64,000 nt of DNA from Lycocorax pyrrhopterus obiensis (lineage: Eukaryota; Chordata; Aves; Passeriformes; Paradisaeidae). How positions within the stretch are numbered: position 1 is the first letter of the stretch; the number at the start of each line of letters is the position of its first letter. Below are positions 26,504 through 40,453 of the stretch, one piece after another. The DNA lies in the NCBI GenBank assembly GCA_014706295.1, contig JACSVZ010000007.1:55690975-55754974 (forward strand). The letters are read 5' to 3'. The position numbers and the translations under genes are program-made. Under the pieces are notes generated by a model. The model ran no database searches and was not told the origin of the DNA. It saw only the letters and a list, made by a program, of their open reading frames with translations.

Positions 26504-29500
26504 CATGGGCACCCCCAGAAGTCTTAGACAGGAATTTCCTCAGCTGAGTGTGTCATTATCTTTCCCACAATTTTGGTGAAATAGTTTTCTTAGTAGTCAC
26601 TCAGAAATCTCAAGTAATACATGTATATAGCTGAAGCTAGTCCACTTTTTGTTCATTGGAGAAAATTCTCAAATTCAAGAAAACTAAATTTAAAAATTAA
26701 AACTTAAACTTAATGTGAAATTTAAACTCCAAGAGGATTTAAACCCCAAGATGTATCCTCTTACTGTGGGATATCTTTCCCGCTCTGTTCCTTAGGAATA
26801 CAAGAAATTTCAGCCTGTACTTGTAACTCTCTTTTCTCACAGGAGTTGGGGTCTTCAGTGCCTTGTGTTTCACTTTTGGACAGACAAAAAGACCCAAAGT
26901 ATAGGCAGGAGGGAAGCACTGTGGTCAAAATTCTGAAAGGAATCAAAAACTAAATGTTGCAATCATTGGAATTGTTTTCTTAATGTTTTCCTCAAATAGC
27001 CTCACTCAGCGGGATTTGCTGCAGTGGCAGGCTCTCGTATTAATTGATGCATGTCTGCTTGTTCTCCATTTTCCATAGTCCCAGGACCAGAAAGCTGTGA
27101 GCAGATGTGAGCAAAGATGCCATGGTCAGGGATTGTTCAGACACTCTTAGTAACCAAGGACAGAAACTGCAGGGGATTTGCCTGTAAAAATAGGACACAA
27201 TGAGTAAAAAAATGGAAGATACAAATGTGAATAAACTACTCTTTGCAGCTCAGATGTGATGCGAGGCCATATTATGTGTTGGGTGCTTCATCCACATGCC
27301 ACACATACAGGTCAGCCTTGGGAGCCTGCCTGTCCAAGGGGGCAGAAAGGTCAGGAATACTGCAAGGCATTAAAAGACTTCTGGTTATTTTCATTTGTTT
27401 CACTACTCAGTATTCACGCTGTATTAAATCCTGTGTGCTATTTCTTTGTTATCAGCTAAAGAAGTGAACGAACTGGGCTTTACGTCTGGCTGTAAATACC
27501 TGTGATCATAAAGAATACCACTCTAGTGTTATCACGTGTATATCCTGTCAGTCAGCATTATGATACATCAAAGATAATGCTTATGATCTTACACTGACAT
27601 CTTTACAGAGCATATGTAAATCTCCTTGTTTGGCTGGCCCAAAACACTGTGGAAGGCAGACATTAAATAATCTTTTCTTTCTAGGTTGTGTAGCTGCCAC
27701 TGCTGTTTCCAATACTCCATTTCTTCTTCATCGCTTGATTGTGTTCTCATGAGTCTTTGACTGACCAAAAAGGACAAGGCAAATAACTGGAAAATTCAAA
27801 ACATCTGCAGTCTTGCCTCTTGGTATGTGGTCTGACACCACGACAGCATCTTCAATCCTACACAGCTAATAAAGCCAACATTATTATTGGCAAAACTTCA
27901 GGGACAAAGCAAGACAATAATGGGGGTTTATTCTCATTTAACTCACAAATGTAAGAGAAAATTCACCTTCTCGGTTGTCTTATTGATGAAAGTGGAGCAT
28001 AGCCTGGTGTGCATGTGTGAGAAAGAATGAGAGAAGACGTGAGACAGAAGGAAAAAAAAGCAAAGGGCTGGTTTGGAAACCAAATTTGGTGGGTTTTTTT
28101 AATATAAAATAAAAGTTTGAAGTCAAATGTTTCAGAGTGGAAAACTGCCAAGCCTCGTGGGGGATATGTCCAAGCCCACATAGTCCAAGTGCCTGTGTCC
28201 CCATCTGCCTATAAAAAGCAGCTTCTTTTTCCAGTGACCTCCTTCCCCTGTGAGCAGTCACAGCCTCCAGTTTAAGGACTGGGTGCACTGTGTGAGTTTA
28301 ACTCGTGTTTTTGGTCTCAGGCAGCAAATGAGAATTGGAATAATTAAGCTTTCAGCTGAAATTTCTCCGTTCACGCACTGAGTTCCATGCTGTGTTTTTT
28401 AATCTATAAATTTTACCCCCAAAATTGTGCTGACTGTTAAGCCTACAAAATGGGAAAGGAGGCCCGTAGTTGGTTCTAAGCCAAATATTCTCATTTCTCC
28501 TTTCCCATTACTTCCCAAATGAGACATAATTAAGCAGTTTTCCTTCTCATGGTATTAAAACTAAAGACAAAGCTATTTCAGCTATTTCTAGGCCTTTTTT
28601 AGAGAGGCTATCAAAACCAATAAGTGGTAGCAATTGAGAGACAGAGAACAGATGGTATGTGATTCCAGGTTCTGCCACATTCCTATAAATGCATTAATTT
28701 ACTGCTGAAACAAAGTAAGTTTTTTATGTCATTCATAAAAGAAGATGACTTGAAAGATTTGATCAGTGATGATAATGTGTTTTCTTTAGTAAATGCCACT
28801 TTCCTCAAGCTTCACATTGTTACATTCACCAGATCTGCAATATAGTTAACTACAAAATCTTTTCTATGGTAATCAAGCTGCTACCTTAGTAACACTGTAT
28901 ATAAAGTCAAAATATTAATCAGTAAGCCTTTCTTTATTTCAATATGTTCTCCTTCAGAAGTAATCCAACTGGAGCCTTTTTACCACACTGTAATTTATGA
29001 GCCAGCTGGAGCACAATACATTTTTAATAAAAATTAGGTACAAGCAGATACAGGGGATTAATAGTTGTATTATAATTTTATAGTTTTCAATATACACAGC
29101 CATGGAAAAGACAATCAAATATGGGGTCCATCTCGAGGATATAAAATGCAGTATTTATTTTTAATGGAAAGAGAATTTCGTGAATTACTGAGCCATGAAG
29201 AGCTGATGGATGCATTCACTGGGCAACACAAAGGACAACTAGAAAGAAAAGGCATTCAAAACAACACAGTACTATGGTTTATATGGGATGTAACACTCTG
29301 ATTACGCTCCAGAGTCTCAGCTCTACCTGTTTGCATAACTATGTACATTTTCAAAAATTACCTCTTTTTCTCAGCAGCCTATAGAGGCTGGGACTCTTTT
29401 TTCATGTGTTTCTGACTCACATTAATTAACAATTTATTACACAGGGGAAAATAGGAGTAAAGGCAGTGTTCATAAATTGATTAAACCATTAGAAGAATTA

Positions 29501-30504
29501 TATCTTTTTCAGGCAACCTTAAACTATATCGATAGAACTGAGTAGTGGAAGTGAAGCAGCAATAAATTTTTGCAGTCCTTGCAAACTTTTAAAATATGCT
29601 CTCCTGGAGTTAATATATTATTGAACATCTTTTTCCACAAACAGCTGGGCAACAAGTTAGTCACTGTTCACCATCTCCATCTGATGAGCACTTCCTTTTG
29701 CTTCTAAAAATCCTCGAAGATTTTTCTCTGATATTCTTGCAAGCACCTTTGAATCCCTCTAGACGTATGAGTGGGTGTCTCCTTGATCCAAAAACCTTCC
29801 AGCTGAATGATGAACTTGCTGAGGAAGTATTGTTCAGCATTTAATCTGAAAAAATGATCTGGCAATTGAATCAAAGCACATCAAAGACAATTCCCAGTAA
29901 GAAAAACAAATCTTCTAGTAAAGGGCAACTCTTTTCCTCAGAGATGCTAATTACACTACAGCAAACCCCGAAATGTGGTGTGTGCTGTTCTTCTCCAGGG
30001 TTCAGGGGTGTGATGTGAAATTTCTTTGAAGGAGATCCCAAAGATATGAATTTTTTTTAATATACTTTTTTTTTTCTTTTTGTAAAATGAAATGAATGAG
30101 TAACAAAGGGCAGGAAATCTTCAAATACAGCATGCCAACACTGAAATCTTTGAAGGGGTACATACTGGCAATGTAAAATCTCCACTGGGACCATGCCTTC
30201 ATCAACTCGAAAGGGAGACTATCTGTCTGAAAGCTTTGAAGAAACCCCCTCCTTCCAGAGAGATGGGAAATCTTTGATGTTATTAAGCATGCATTAATCA
30301 TTTTAGATAGGTAAACTCTGGAATAAAACTCATTCCAACCTGTAGTATTCCTTCTTGGTGCTTTGTTAAGTAAATCATGCAGCGCATTTCACTGAAGAGG
30401 AGAGGGTAATAGCAGCCCAGAGTGAGATTTTTTGCAGTCTTGGAGCTGGAGCTTAGTGCACCATGGTAAGTAAATTTTAAAAGTGGGCTGAAAGCATCCT
30501 CTAA
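26504..30504. other. Gene-free non-coding DNA
   Basis: About 4 kb with no supportable gene or transposon. Open frames are short and unrelated to known families. Confidence 0.5.
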
Positions 30505-31100
30505 GTTAGAAGACATGTAGCATGTGTGATCTGTCCAGATCCCTCTTCAGAGCCTTCCTACCCTCCAGCAGATTGACACTTCTGCCCAGATTTGTGTAGT
30601 CCATGAATTTGCTAGTGGTAGACTCAATCCCCTCAAACAGATCATCAATAAAGACGTTAAACAGGACTGAGACACTCCGATCCCTGGGGAACACATCACC
30701 AGAGATCAGGCACAAACTGGTTGTAGCACCTTTGACCACCACACTCTGGGCCCGGCCATGCAGCCGGTTCTGAACCCAGCCAAGTGCCCAAGCCATGGGC
30801 TGCAGCTTCTCCGGGAGAATTCTGGGGGAGACAGTGTCAAAGGCTTTGCTAAAGTCCAGATAGACACATCCACAGCCTTCCCCTCATCCACCAGGTGGGT
30901 CACCTGATCATAAAAGGTCTGGTTGGTCAGGCAACCCCTGCCTTTCCTAAACCCGTGCTGCTGGGCCTGATCCCATGATTGTCCTGTCAGCACCGTGCGA
31001 TTGCACTCAAGATAATCTGCTCCGTGACCTTGCCAGGCACTGAGGTCAGGCTGACAGGCTGCAGTTCCCTGGATCCTCCTCCATCATCAACACTGTGACT
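30505..31100 (-). pseudogene. CR1 LINE reverse transcriptase remnant
   Basis: Minus-strand conceptual translation gives the CR1 ORF2 reverse-transcriptase core. QHGFRKGRGCLTN is followed by FYDQVTHLVDEGKAVDV, then after a break by VLFNVFIDDLFEGIES, and then by NLLEGRKALKRDLDR. In an intact element this enzyme copies CR1 RNA at a nicked genomic target. The reading frame shifts between the two halves near 30710-30790, where two overlapping frames carry successive segments. The second conserved aspartate motif, normally FADD, reads FMDY here, so the active site is lost. The endonuclease half and the 3' tail are missing, so the copy is an internal fragment. This is a dead host retrotransposon and not a gene. 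The limits are approximate. Confidence 0.88.
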
Positions 31101-34100
31101 TGCTAGTGGAAGAATATCATCAGCAGCTCTAAGAGAGAAGAGGCACATGCCACATAATGCAGCCCCAAATTATACCTCTGTGGCCAGTCTGAAGGGCCTT
31201 ATTATTAGCAGTCAAACTACTGGCTTCCCAGAGCATCCAGCTTAGAGATACAAGAGACAGGGAATTAGAGGAAAAATAAATTACAGGGGCTGGATGAGAA
31301 AGCCTTGTGTCTTCCTCACAGCCAATCTATAAAATGCATGTTCTTCAAAAGTTAAACTTGGATGGTGTACATTTGGAACCACTGCAGTTTTGTGGTAGGG
31401 TCAAAAGTTACACATTGAGACCCATGGGCTTCATCACCACCCACACACACTTCCCTGTGGGCAGACACTGAAGGGGAGGCACCAGTCTGTGTCTGCGTCT
31501 GTGATGAGCTCCAAGCAATGGTGCTGTTTCGAAGTGAATCCCCTGCCTGTGTACTCCAGGCTGATTCAGTTCACAGAGCAATTTTGATTCACTCACATTA
31601 GATCCTTTCTGGAGGAAAGCTGCCTTCCATGTGTGCTGCTGGCATGCTCCATAATGAGGACATCTTGGCTTGCACCAGTCCATAGTCCTTTGGGTAGTCT
31701 TGAATCCCAAGTCTGGTGAGGGCTTTCAGCCATTGGGAATCCGACAAAATCTACCACAAAATAAAACCTTGTACCAAATACAGCACAGTTACAGGGGCCT
31801 CAGCACCAGCTGCCTTGATCTACTCATCTGCTCTTCTGGTTCCAAAGGAGCCAATTCAGCAAAGGAGCCAAATTCCCCTCTTTCTTATTTTCTTTTTTTT
31901 TTTTAATTACACATACAAAGACTAGTTGCTTAACTAGATCTGTTTCATGAGTTGACCTTAATGTCTCTCTGGGCCTTTATTTAGATAACTGGAACATTTA
32001 AGTTCAAGACAATTATGACCTATTAGGATTACCTTTATACTTAGGGGTCCCAATAGAGTCAGAGGAGAGTCAGGTGTGACACCAGGCAGCCCTCACAGAC
32101 AGCTGTGATGTGGCTGCTCATGTCTCTTCCCTGACTCCCTGCTAAATCCGGGTACAGCAGCCCTGACAGACACTCACTTGTGGCCAAATGAATTTGGATA
32201 CCTGCATCGATTGCAAATTCACTCTGGATGCCACCACTTCCAGGACATATCGCACGAATCCTCCTCTCTGGACTGCATTCTCCAGTTATGAGACCAAACT
32301 CCTACTGTCTCCTTCCTCTCCATCTCCATTACTGGTGTTGGCCACTTCAGAGCAGGACCCAGCACATCCAGTTTCGTCTTTATTTCAGCTCCTACTGACA
32401 TTGAAGTGCTGGACTGGTACACAAACCACAGCAGTGAGTAGGACACTTATATGTGACAGCTCCCAATGGGCCTTCCTGACCTCCCCTCAACCAGCCTAAA
32501 GAGAAGAAACGTGTGGCAGGGAGTTAAGCCGAAGCTCCAGGTTCTGAGTTAATAGCAGCTAATGCAGCCTCACTGCAGCACAGCTGTGCCTTCTGGGATT
32601 TGCTGTCCCAGTACTGTCACATGTAAACAAGACTGACAACTTTAGTAACTTCCAGAAAAAACTTCAGTGAAACCTGTAAAATAGGGGGTTTTTTTTAGAT
32701 TTGCCTTGTAAATAAACCTCCTGTGTGATCAATGATCTGCATGTGCCCTTAACACAACATTTTTTGATCTTACATTAAAGTATCGCTGTGATAACACATC
32801 AATTTGTATTTTGGCCCATCTGAAAAGCATGATTTGCAAAAGATTGTAAGCACATTTTCTTTCCTCATAGATTTTTAGCATCCAGGCAGAAAATGTGCTC
32901 AGATAGTCTTTTGGATGTAATGAAAAGTTCACAGCATATTGTATTTTGTACCTGACACCATGAATATTTTCATATTTGTCTTGTATGCCACTTGTTTTAC
33001 TAACTAATAGATCATTCTTACTATAGGCATTCCTTCACTATTGAGTTATCTGGGGAAAGGCATGGTTAATATCAATGAGCTCCTTGTGGAACATGAAAAT
33101 ATCCTGGGAGAGAAAGCAATGCTACACCTGGTAGGAATATAGTTTTGCTTTAAAAAAATGAGACATATATCTCAGGCAGACAGAGAGCTTTGGGGAATGC
33201 TGAATCCACACTCACGTGCCTGTTTAAAAACCCTCTCTCATGCTATGTCTCTTTTTCTTCTCAGAGAGAACGGACACAGCCCAACATTTAAAATTATTCA
33301 TTTTGTAATGCAAACATACTCCTGCTGCTAAGCTGTGGATTTCAAACCAGTTAACAAATTACAAAAATCCCTTTTCAGAAGACAGATTATTTGGAATTAT
33401 CAGCTCTGATGTGCTGTTTAATTATGCATGCTTTTGTGCTAAGCATCTTTAAATATTAACGAGATATGCTTTTGCACTTATGACCTAAAGTAGATCCATA
33501 GTAAACTCACATGTCTGTTGGCAGTAAGTCATCACAGGGCTGCTACACAGCAACAGCTCTTTTTAGACTCAGAGCTTGTCTGCGGTTTTTTGCTTTTGTA
33601 TCACTGCCAGCACTATGGAAAAGGAATCAGGAAAATCACAACCCTGACAGAGAGCCGTTCTCAGATGAATGGGGCTGAGATAATTCTCGCAATCACTTTC
33701 TGTCTCACTCTCAACAAGAGAAAGGAGCATCTGAAAGCTGCTAAGAGCTTAGCCCCAGTGCTGGGTGCAGCAGAGGCTGCAAGGCAGAGAGGGGCAGCTG
33801 GCTGGGAAAGGAGCAGTGCTGGGCTGCCCTTAAGTGTCTGTCCCCAAAGCAGATATCGAGGTCTTATCCTGGGGTAAGGCTCAGACAAACCTGTGTTTTG
33901 GAGAGGAGAAAGCCTGTAAAAGAGATAAGAATTACAAGAGAGAAGATAGTGAGAATATCACCTTCCGCAAGATCTGCTTGACTCCAGAGAGTGGGACAGG
34001 ATAAGCTGCACTTGATAGCCTGATGCTCTCAAATAAAATGCAGATTTCCACTGTCTCAGTGAATATCTGAATAGATGCCTGACCCATCCAGACTAAATGT

Positions 34101-35131
34101 ATTTTAACAGCTTATCGACACATTATTGATCTCCTGATCACTTCCAGCATAGTCAGATCATCTTCTCCAATCATCAGCCCCAAAAGTTTCACCTGATTCC
34201 CCACAAAATAGAGTTTAGAATTCTGGTGTACATAGACTCATTTTGACAAAAGCAAGGAGAGGAATACTCAAGCCCAAGCTTCTAGCAGTAACATGGATAT
34301 TGATGGGCTTGAAAGCCTTTCCAGTATAATTCCTGGACTGTGGGAATATGTTTCTGCTCTTGCTCTCATCAGACACATCAGAAACCTGAATGACATCAGT
34401 GGCTAGTGAGAGCTTCACTGGGGCCTGGGAGCTGGTCCCATGTCACCTCTCTTTGGCCACAAGGCCTGTTACCTGCTGCCTGGTCACCCTGGACCTACAC
34501 GCACACTCAATGGCTGTCCACCAGATCCTGTACATGACCACAGAGCTGGAGAAAGAAAACAGTTTTAACAAATTTCTTTGGGCAGCTCCTCACTGGAGAA
34601 AGAAGAGAGGGGAGAGGATCTGCTGGGCACAAATCCTTGCACCTGCTCTCCCTGTAAAGGCTGTCTCTGCAGCTCACCTCACCATGTCAATGTCACCGCT
34701 CTGTGCCATGGCTTTATTCAGAGCTGCCCGATCACAAGATAAGATAAGCCATCCTTGCTTTGACAAAACCTGACAGCAACACTTGCCTCACATATTAAAA
34801 CACGGCCCACTTTGCTGCCAGCAGATAGCATCTGCACTGCTCACAAATCGCTCACGGTGGTTAGAAGGTGCCTTGTACTTACGAATGTTCTTGCCTGATA
34901 TATTAAGCCAATACACAAGCTCATTACCTCCGCTTCTTCCACGGAGCTTGCCTATATCGAAAAGCTGTCACACAGCAAAGCATTAAACAAATACAGGGGC
35001 TGCCTGGTTATTGCTGTCTGCGGCACAGCGGTGCTTGCAGAGCAAGGCAAGGCAGGGGACTGGCTGTGCCAGCACTGGATGGGCTTGGATGCAGAGTGGC
35101 AGTCGAGGTAGCACAGGCTTATTTTGAAAGG
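31101..35131. other. Gene-free non-coding DNA
   Basis: No supportable gene or recognised repeat. The open frames at 31408-31710 (minus) and 34390-34773 (plus) resemble no known protein. A T-run lies near 31890-31903. Confidence 0.5.
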
Positions 35132-35702
35132 TGTCCTCATTTTGGCTGAGATAGGGTCAGTTTTCTTCTTAATAGCTGTGCTTTAGACTTAGTATGAGAA
35201 TAATGTTGATAAGACACTGATGTTTTATTTGTTGCTAAGAAGTGACTATCTTAAGGAATTTTCGGTGTTTCATGTCCTGTCAGTGAGGAGCTGCACAAAA
35301 AGCTGGGAGAGAGCACAGCTGGGACAGCTGACCTGAACCAGCCAAAGGGGTATTCCATACCATAGGACATCATGCCCAGTATGTAAACTGGGGGGAGTTA
35401 GCTGGAAGGGGGGAAAAATGCTGCTCAGGGATGAGCTGGGCTTTGGCCAGGGGAGGATGAGCATCACAATTTTATTGCTCATCACTTGTTTCTTTTGGGT
35501 TTTATTACTCTCGCCTTTTCATTACCATGCTGATGAAGATTGTGATGATTGTATTTTACTTTATTTCAACTATTAAATCTTTCTTATATATCTCAGCCCA
35601 CATTCTACCTTTTTTTGCTTCTTCTCTCTATCCCACCAGAGGGAAGGGGAGTGAGCAAACAATTGCAAGGTACTTCATTTCCATCTGGGTTGAACCACAA
35701 GA
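35132..35702 (+). mobile_element. Avian endogenous retrovirus solo LTR
   Basis: About 570 bp, starting TGTCCTCATTTTGGCTGAGATAGG and ending GGGTTGAACCACAAGA, the two ends expected of a widespread bird LTR group (recognised from memory). Internal landmarks are AGTATGAGAATAATGTTGAT near 35190, CAGTATGTAAACTGGGGGGAG near 35378 in the TATA-box position, and ATTAAA at 35572-35577 in the polyadenylation-signal position. Flanking 5-mers AAAGG (35127-35131) and AAAGC (35703-35707) match at four of five bases, a plausible decayed target-site duplication. No retroviral genes flank it, so it is most simply a solo LTR left after recombination between two LTRs. The family name is not assigned. Confidence 0.85.
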
Positions 35703-36952
35703 AAAGCGCAAGACAGAGCAGAGATAGGGCAGGAAATATTCTGTCAGGGCATATAGGTCTCAAGCATGTCATATGGCACTGAGGCAGGGAGATCAATGAT
35801 TTACTTGAGGTCCTGCAGGCAGTCTGTGGCAAAATGAGGAGAAAACCTGGATATCCCAAGCCTTCAAAGGGGTCATCTGTCCCTGAAACACAACTTCTTC
35901 CATGTTAGACTGACCCCTCACCTTGGGAGGCTCTCTGAGAAAGGAGCCTCCAGCACCCCTTCCACCATTGAAAGGATTCACTGGGGAGTGAAAAAATGAT
36001 GTGATGATCTGTTACATGGGTGTTTGATGATGAACAGCTTTTGTTTGTTCTCTGCTGCAACAGAAGAGTGACTAACCACCAACACAGCGTAGTGGTTAAT
36101 AATAATGCAGCCCATTCCCTATCAATTCTCACAGGAAAGGGCACAGATGGGTGCATGAACTGGTCTGGCAGCACCAGCTTGCTCCCAAACATCCCTTTCC
36201 AGAGGTTTGTATGTACACATGGTTGTGCAGCATGTGGCCAGTGTGCAGGACACACACACAGACTGATCAGGCCGGGTCAGAGAGGGACTTAGACCTCCTG
36301 GGTGAGAGGAGGAAAAACGGACAGAAAAACACAGAGAGCCCCAGAGAAGAAAACAAGAATCTGCAATTCAAATGCATTCATCCCTGAGGGACTGGTGAAA
36401 CAACTACTTGCAATTGCATTAGTGCATTTTAATATGTTAACGGGCCCCCAGCTGCTGGTACCTGCCCCGGCAGCTGAAGTGTGGTCAGGGCCATTTCCTT
36501 CTGCAGTGCAAGGTCAGACAGGTTTCCTCAAGAGGGTTAAAGTAAACAAACTTTAAATCACACAGCAACAGACTGGGAGAATACTCAAGGCCAGCTATGA
36601 TTATCTCAACTCTAGGGTGGGAACTGGCTTGCTGCACCAGGAGGGATTTTTCCTACAGATGAGATGAAATGCACAGCACCGCTGCCAGTGCTGCCTTCTC
36701 GTAAAAAAATTTGCTTGCATAATTTACACCAGGTGCCATTGTAGGTAGAAAATATTGGGATGTTAAGGAAATCATAACATTGGCAGATGATATTTTATGT
36801 AGTAATATGCATGCTGAAGACAATAGGAGTATCTCCGATAAGTGAGTACCACTCAACATGAATAATGGCTCCAAGGTCAGGCCCCTAATGAACAGTTGCC
36901 TGGCTGTGAATATATACACTTTTTCACTCTGTTGTAGGCAATGCTCTCAGCT
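35703..36952. other. Gene-free non-coding DNA
   Basis: No supportable gene. Overlapping open frames on both strands at 35793-36387 are short and of no recognisable family. Confidence 0.45.
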
Positions 36953-36964
36953 ACCTAATTAGGT
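36953..36964. promoter_or_regulatory. 12-bp palindrome with homeodomain-type TAATTA core
   Basis: ACCTAATTAGGT is a perfect palindrome centred on TAATTA, the core bound by many homeodomain proteins as monomers or dimers. It begins a roughly 200-bp AT-rich, repeat-free stretch (to about 37150) that could be a regulatory element. Function is inferred, not shown. Confidence 0.25.
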
Positions 36965-39900
36965 TGATCCGCGAAAATGATTATTCATTATCTGGAGTCT
37001 GAGAGCACAGAATTATGTATCCGAGCAATGTGCCTTTAAAGAAAAAGCATGTGAAATTCTCATGTTAGATAAGGTGGCTGCATGATGAATGAATATAATG
37101 CACTATGACTCTCAGGACTTTCCGTGGGAGTGCATTAAATTCATCAAAAGGTCAGAGGAAAAAATCCAAACTTTTTAGATCATGTCAAAATCAAAGATTC
37201 AAATGTTAGTTTTAGGAATAATGTTGCATTTTGGATTAAAATGCAATTTCTGATTTAAAAGAAATACAAAACAAGAATAAAGTATTTTTATTTGTTGGTA
37301 AAGTGAGTTTTCAGTTGTGTTCCAACCAGTTATCTGGAAATCCTGAAACATGGCAATTTCTACTTGTATGGGGTCCCCAAAATTACACAAGATGAATTCC
37401 ATCACACTTCTGCAAAAGAAAGAGCTGTAGACTGTTGCCACAACCCTCCTGCTACCTGGTCTCCCAGGAAGTCCCAATGGCACTCTTCCTTCTCTGAAAG
37501 GTGATTGACAGGCCCTAGAAGACTCTTCTACTGACAAGTGGGATGTGGGAGCCCCAAGAGGAGTGACATGGGAACTAAGGCTGCCAGGAAGATGTGAGTG
37601 CTTCAAAAGCCTGAGGGCATCAGCCATCTAGCACCAGGGGCCATAAGGTAAATAAAAACCCATGACATAATGCAATGACAAAGGCTAAAGGAAGGGAGAA
37701 GAAGCAATAGGCAGAGGTGGTCTTGATGTGAGCTGTGCCCTTTGTACCCCTTCAGCTCGATTAGGATGTGCTTGTGAGAGAGCCTTACGCAAAAGAAGGC
37801 ATTAACCACCTCATATTCTTTCATTTCCATTCACTGAGGCTGATATTGGCTCTGTTCATTCTCCCAGCCAGAACAGCTTCTCTGAGAGTCTGCCCCGGGG
37901 AAAGGAAAGAGAAAGGAGAGTTAACAGAAATGGTAAATATTTCAGCTGGCTAGTGGAACAAGAAAAGAGAAAAGAAAAGAGAAAAAAATACAGAAAACAG
38001 GTTGTCCCATGTTGGAAAAACACATTAGGAGGCAGGCAGATCTGTGGAAGTTAAAACAGATTCTCATCACATGGGAGCAGCATCTTTTTGTCTGAGTCTC
38101 TAATTTCCATCTAATGCTGGGATGTAGTTCCTGAAGCCTGGATATGAATCTGAACAAAATCTCTAGATACCAATTTGGAAGGAAACCTCAGTGTAAAATT
38201 GATTTGGCCTCACCCTGCTTGCTTCAGGTCAATATGCCTGCAAAAAGAAGCTCCCTGAAACTCCCTGCATATTTTTCTTTTGTAGTGCCAAAGCCCTGCT
38301 CACCTCCAGCTCCTACACCACTTGTTTTCATTGCAGGTGCCTGCCTGTGGACCACTTGGCCTTCACCTGCTCCTGATCCGTCCTCACCCAGGGAAGCCGA
38401 AGATCCAGGGCACACACCACTGCAACAGCCCTGCACAGGAATCGTTAGTGATGAAATGCAAAAGGCGTTTCCCCATTATACCCTTTCTCCTGAGCCAAGT
38501 TTTCCCTTGTTAATTAGGAGGAAAATTTCACAACTTCACCACCATATAATTAAATCTTGCAATTAACATGTGCACTTAAGCCATCATTTTGAAAATGAGA
38601 CTTATGCAGGGAAATCTACTTAAGGGAAAGCACCAGGATGGAAGGTGAAACTGTGTCTCTGTGCTAATGATCCAGAGCACCAGTGGTTAAATGATAGGTC
38701 TCACTGACAGCACTCTGCCCATCTGACATGTGCAGGAAAGGGCACCGTGCTTACGGATGCTAATCCAACACGGTACCAGTAAAAGGGGAGCGGGAGGGAG
38801 GGTGACAAAAGCAGAGGTAAATACATTAAGTCTCAATTAGAGTACTGACACGAGAGAGAGATGAGGTTAATATATTTTAAGAGAAAGCCTTTCTGTGAGC
38901 GAGGGGTTGATCTCTGCAGGGTGATGTGACAGGGGTGATGACAAGGGAGAAGGGAAGCACTTTTCATTTCATTAGACCCTGCCTGGAAGTGGCAGTGCTG
39001 TCTCAGGGCTTTATGGCCTGCCTTGGTGCATCTTGCTGGTTTCCACCACTCTCCAGACATGGGCATTGGATAGATTTGGAAGAGCTGGACTCAGCCAAAG
39101 CCTTGCTCTCTGCTTCTGTGATGCCTTGATAGCTTGGGATGTCCAATGCACAGGTTTGCACCCCAACTTCCACCTGGCTCAGACTCAGCACCTGGGGGAG
39201 CACAGAGCATGATTTCACTGCCCCACAACCACTCAAGCTCTGTATCTTCAGAGCAATTTTGCAGCATGGCTGTTTGTGCATATATTAGGCAGCACATCGG
39301 AAAATTCAGAAATTAGCACACAAATATCTTAGGGGAGGCTGCAAGTTTTTGCTGGGTAGTTACACAGCAGCAGGAAGCAGCCTTGGGTCTTGTTTGGTGA
39401 TTTGACATGTATAACAATACAATTAAAACAAGCTTCAAAAAAGGTAATTATTGCAGACTAGTGTTATGCCATGCTGTAAGCTGGAAGAGAATAAAACCCA
39501 GCAGCTGACCACCCACCCACCTCAGCTCTTTCTATGCACAACGAGGAAAAGGGGAATTGCATCTTTAGCAGCAATCTATGTTAACATTTTAATTGCACTG
39601 ACTGAATCTTATTCAGCAGCTACATATTTCCTCATTCCAAAATAATCCTTATTCAATTAGCAAAGTACAGACAGTGTCATGAAATAGTCACAGAAATCCA
39701 TCACAGAAACAAAGCATGATTTCCTTTTATACCTCCTGACACACACGCACACACCACCACACTTATTAAGATGACATCCAGCATTCAGGCATAAAATCTT
39801 AAATTACAGAGTGATTGGGGCTTTTCAACTGATCCATAAAAGTATGCACTTAGCAAAATCTAAGGACAGGTAGAAGAGACGGATAACATCCAATGCACCG

Positions 39901-40453
39901 CCGTTTCAAGGCAGGCACTGAGGCATGCAAAAATAAACATTTGCCGAGGTGAATGCAGTGTGCTATTTGTACAATGCAACACTGCAATGACCTCTAGTAA
40001 TAAAAATATCTGCAGATTCAAGCCCAGAGGACTATATTGCATATCAATAGCAATAAAACCAGCAGAAATAGAAATGTATTATTTATAGACCTATTTATAA
40101 AACCTAAATACTTCTCCAGTGGACCTACTTCTGTGGAATGAACTGTCTTCCTCCCCCTCCCTCCTTTAGTGGTTTGTATGTAAAGGTAGCAAAGAACTGT
40201 ACCATTAAGAAAGATCTTTGTAAAACATAAAGAATTGGAATTAGGAAGAGATATAAATCCCTCCTGCATAATTTTCCCAGCGATATGACCTGCATTTCCA
40301 TCAAGCAGCCCCACCTCACACCTTTGGAAATGGGATTGCAGGCAAACCCCGAGTCCATAGCATACTCTCAATAGGAAGGTTGATTCTGCCTAATAAAGTT
40401 GAACAGGATCTTTGCCATTAATTTTGACAGCAGTTAACTAGATTATGACTGAG
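36965..40453. other. Gene-free non-coding DNA
   Basis: No gene or recognised transposon. It includes A-rich runs near 37965-37990 and a short impure CA repeat near 39740-39758. Confidence 0.45.
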
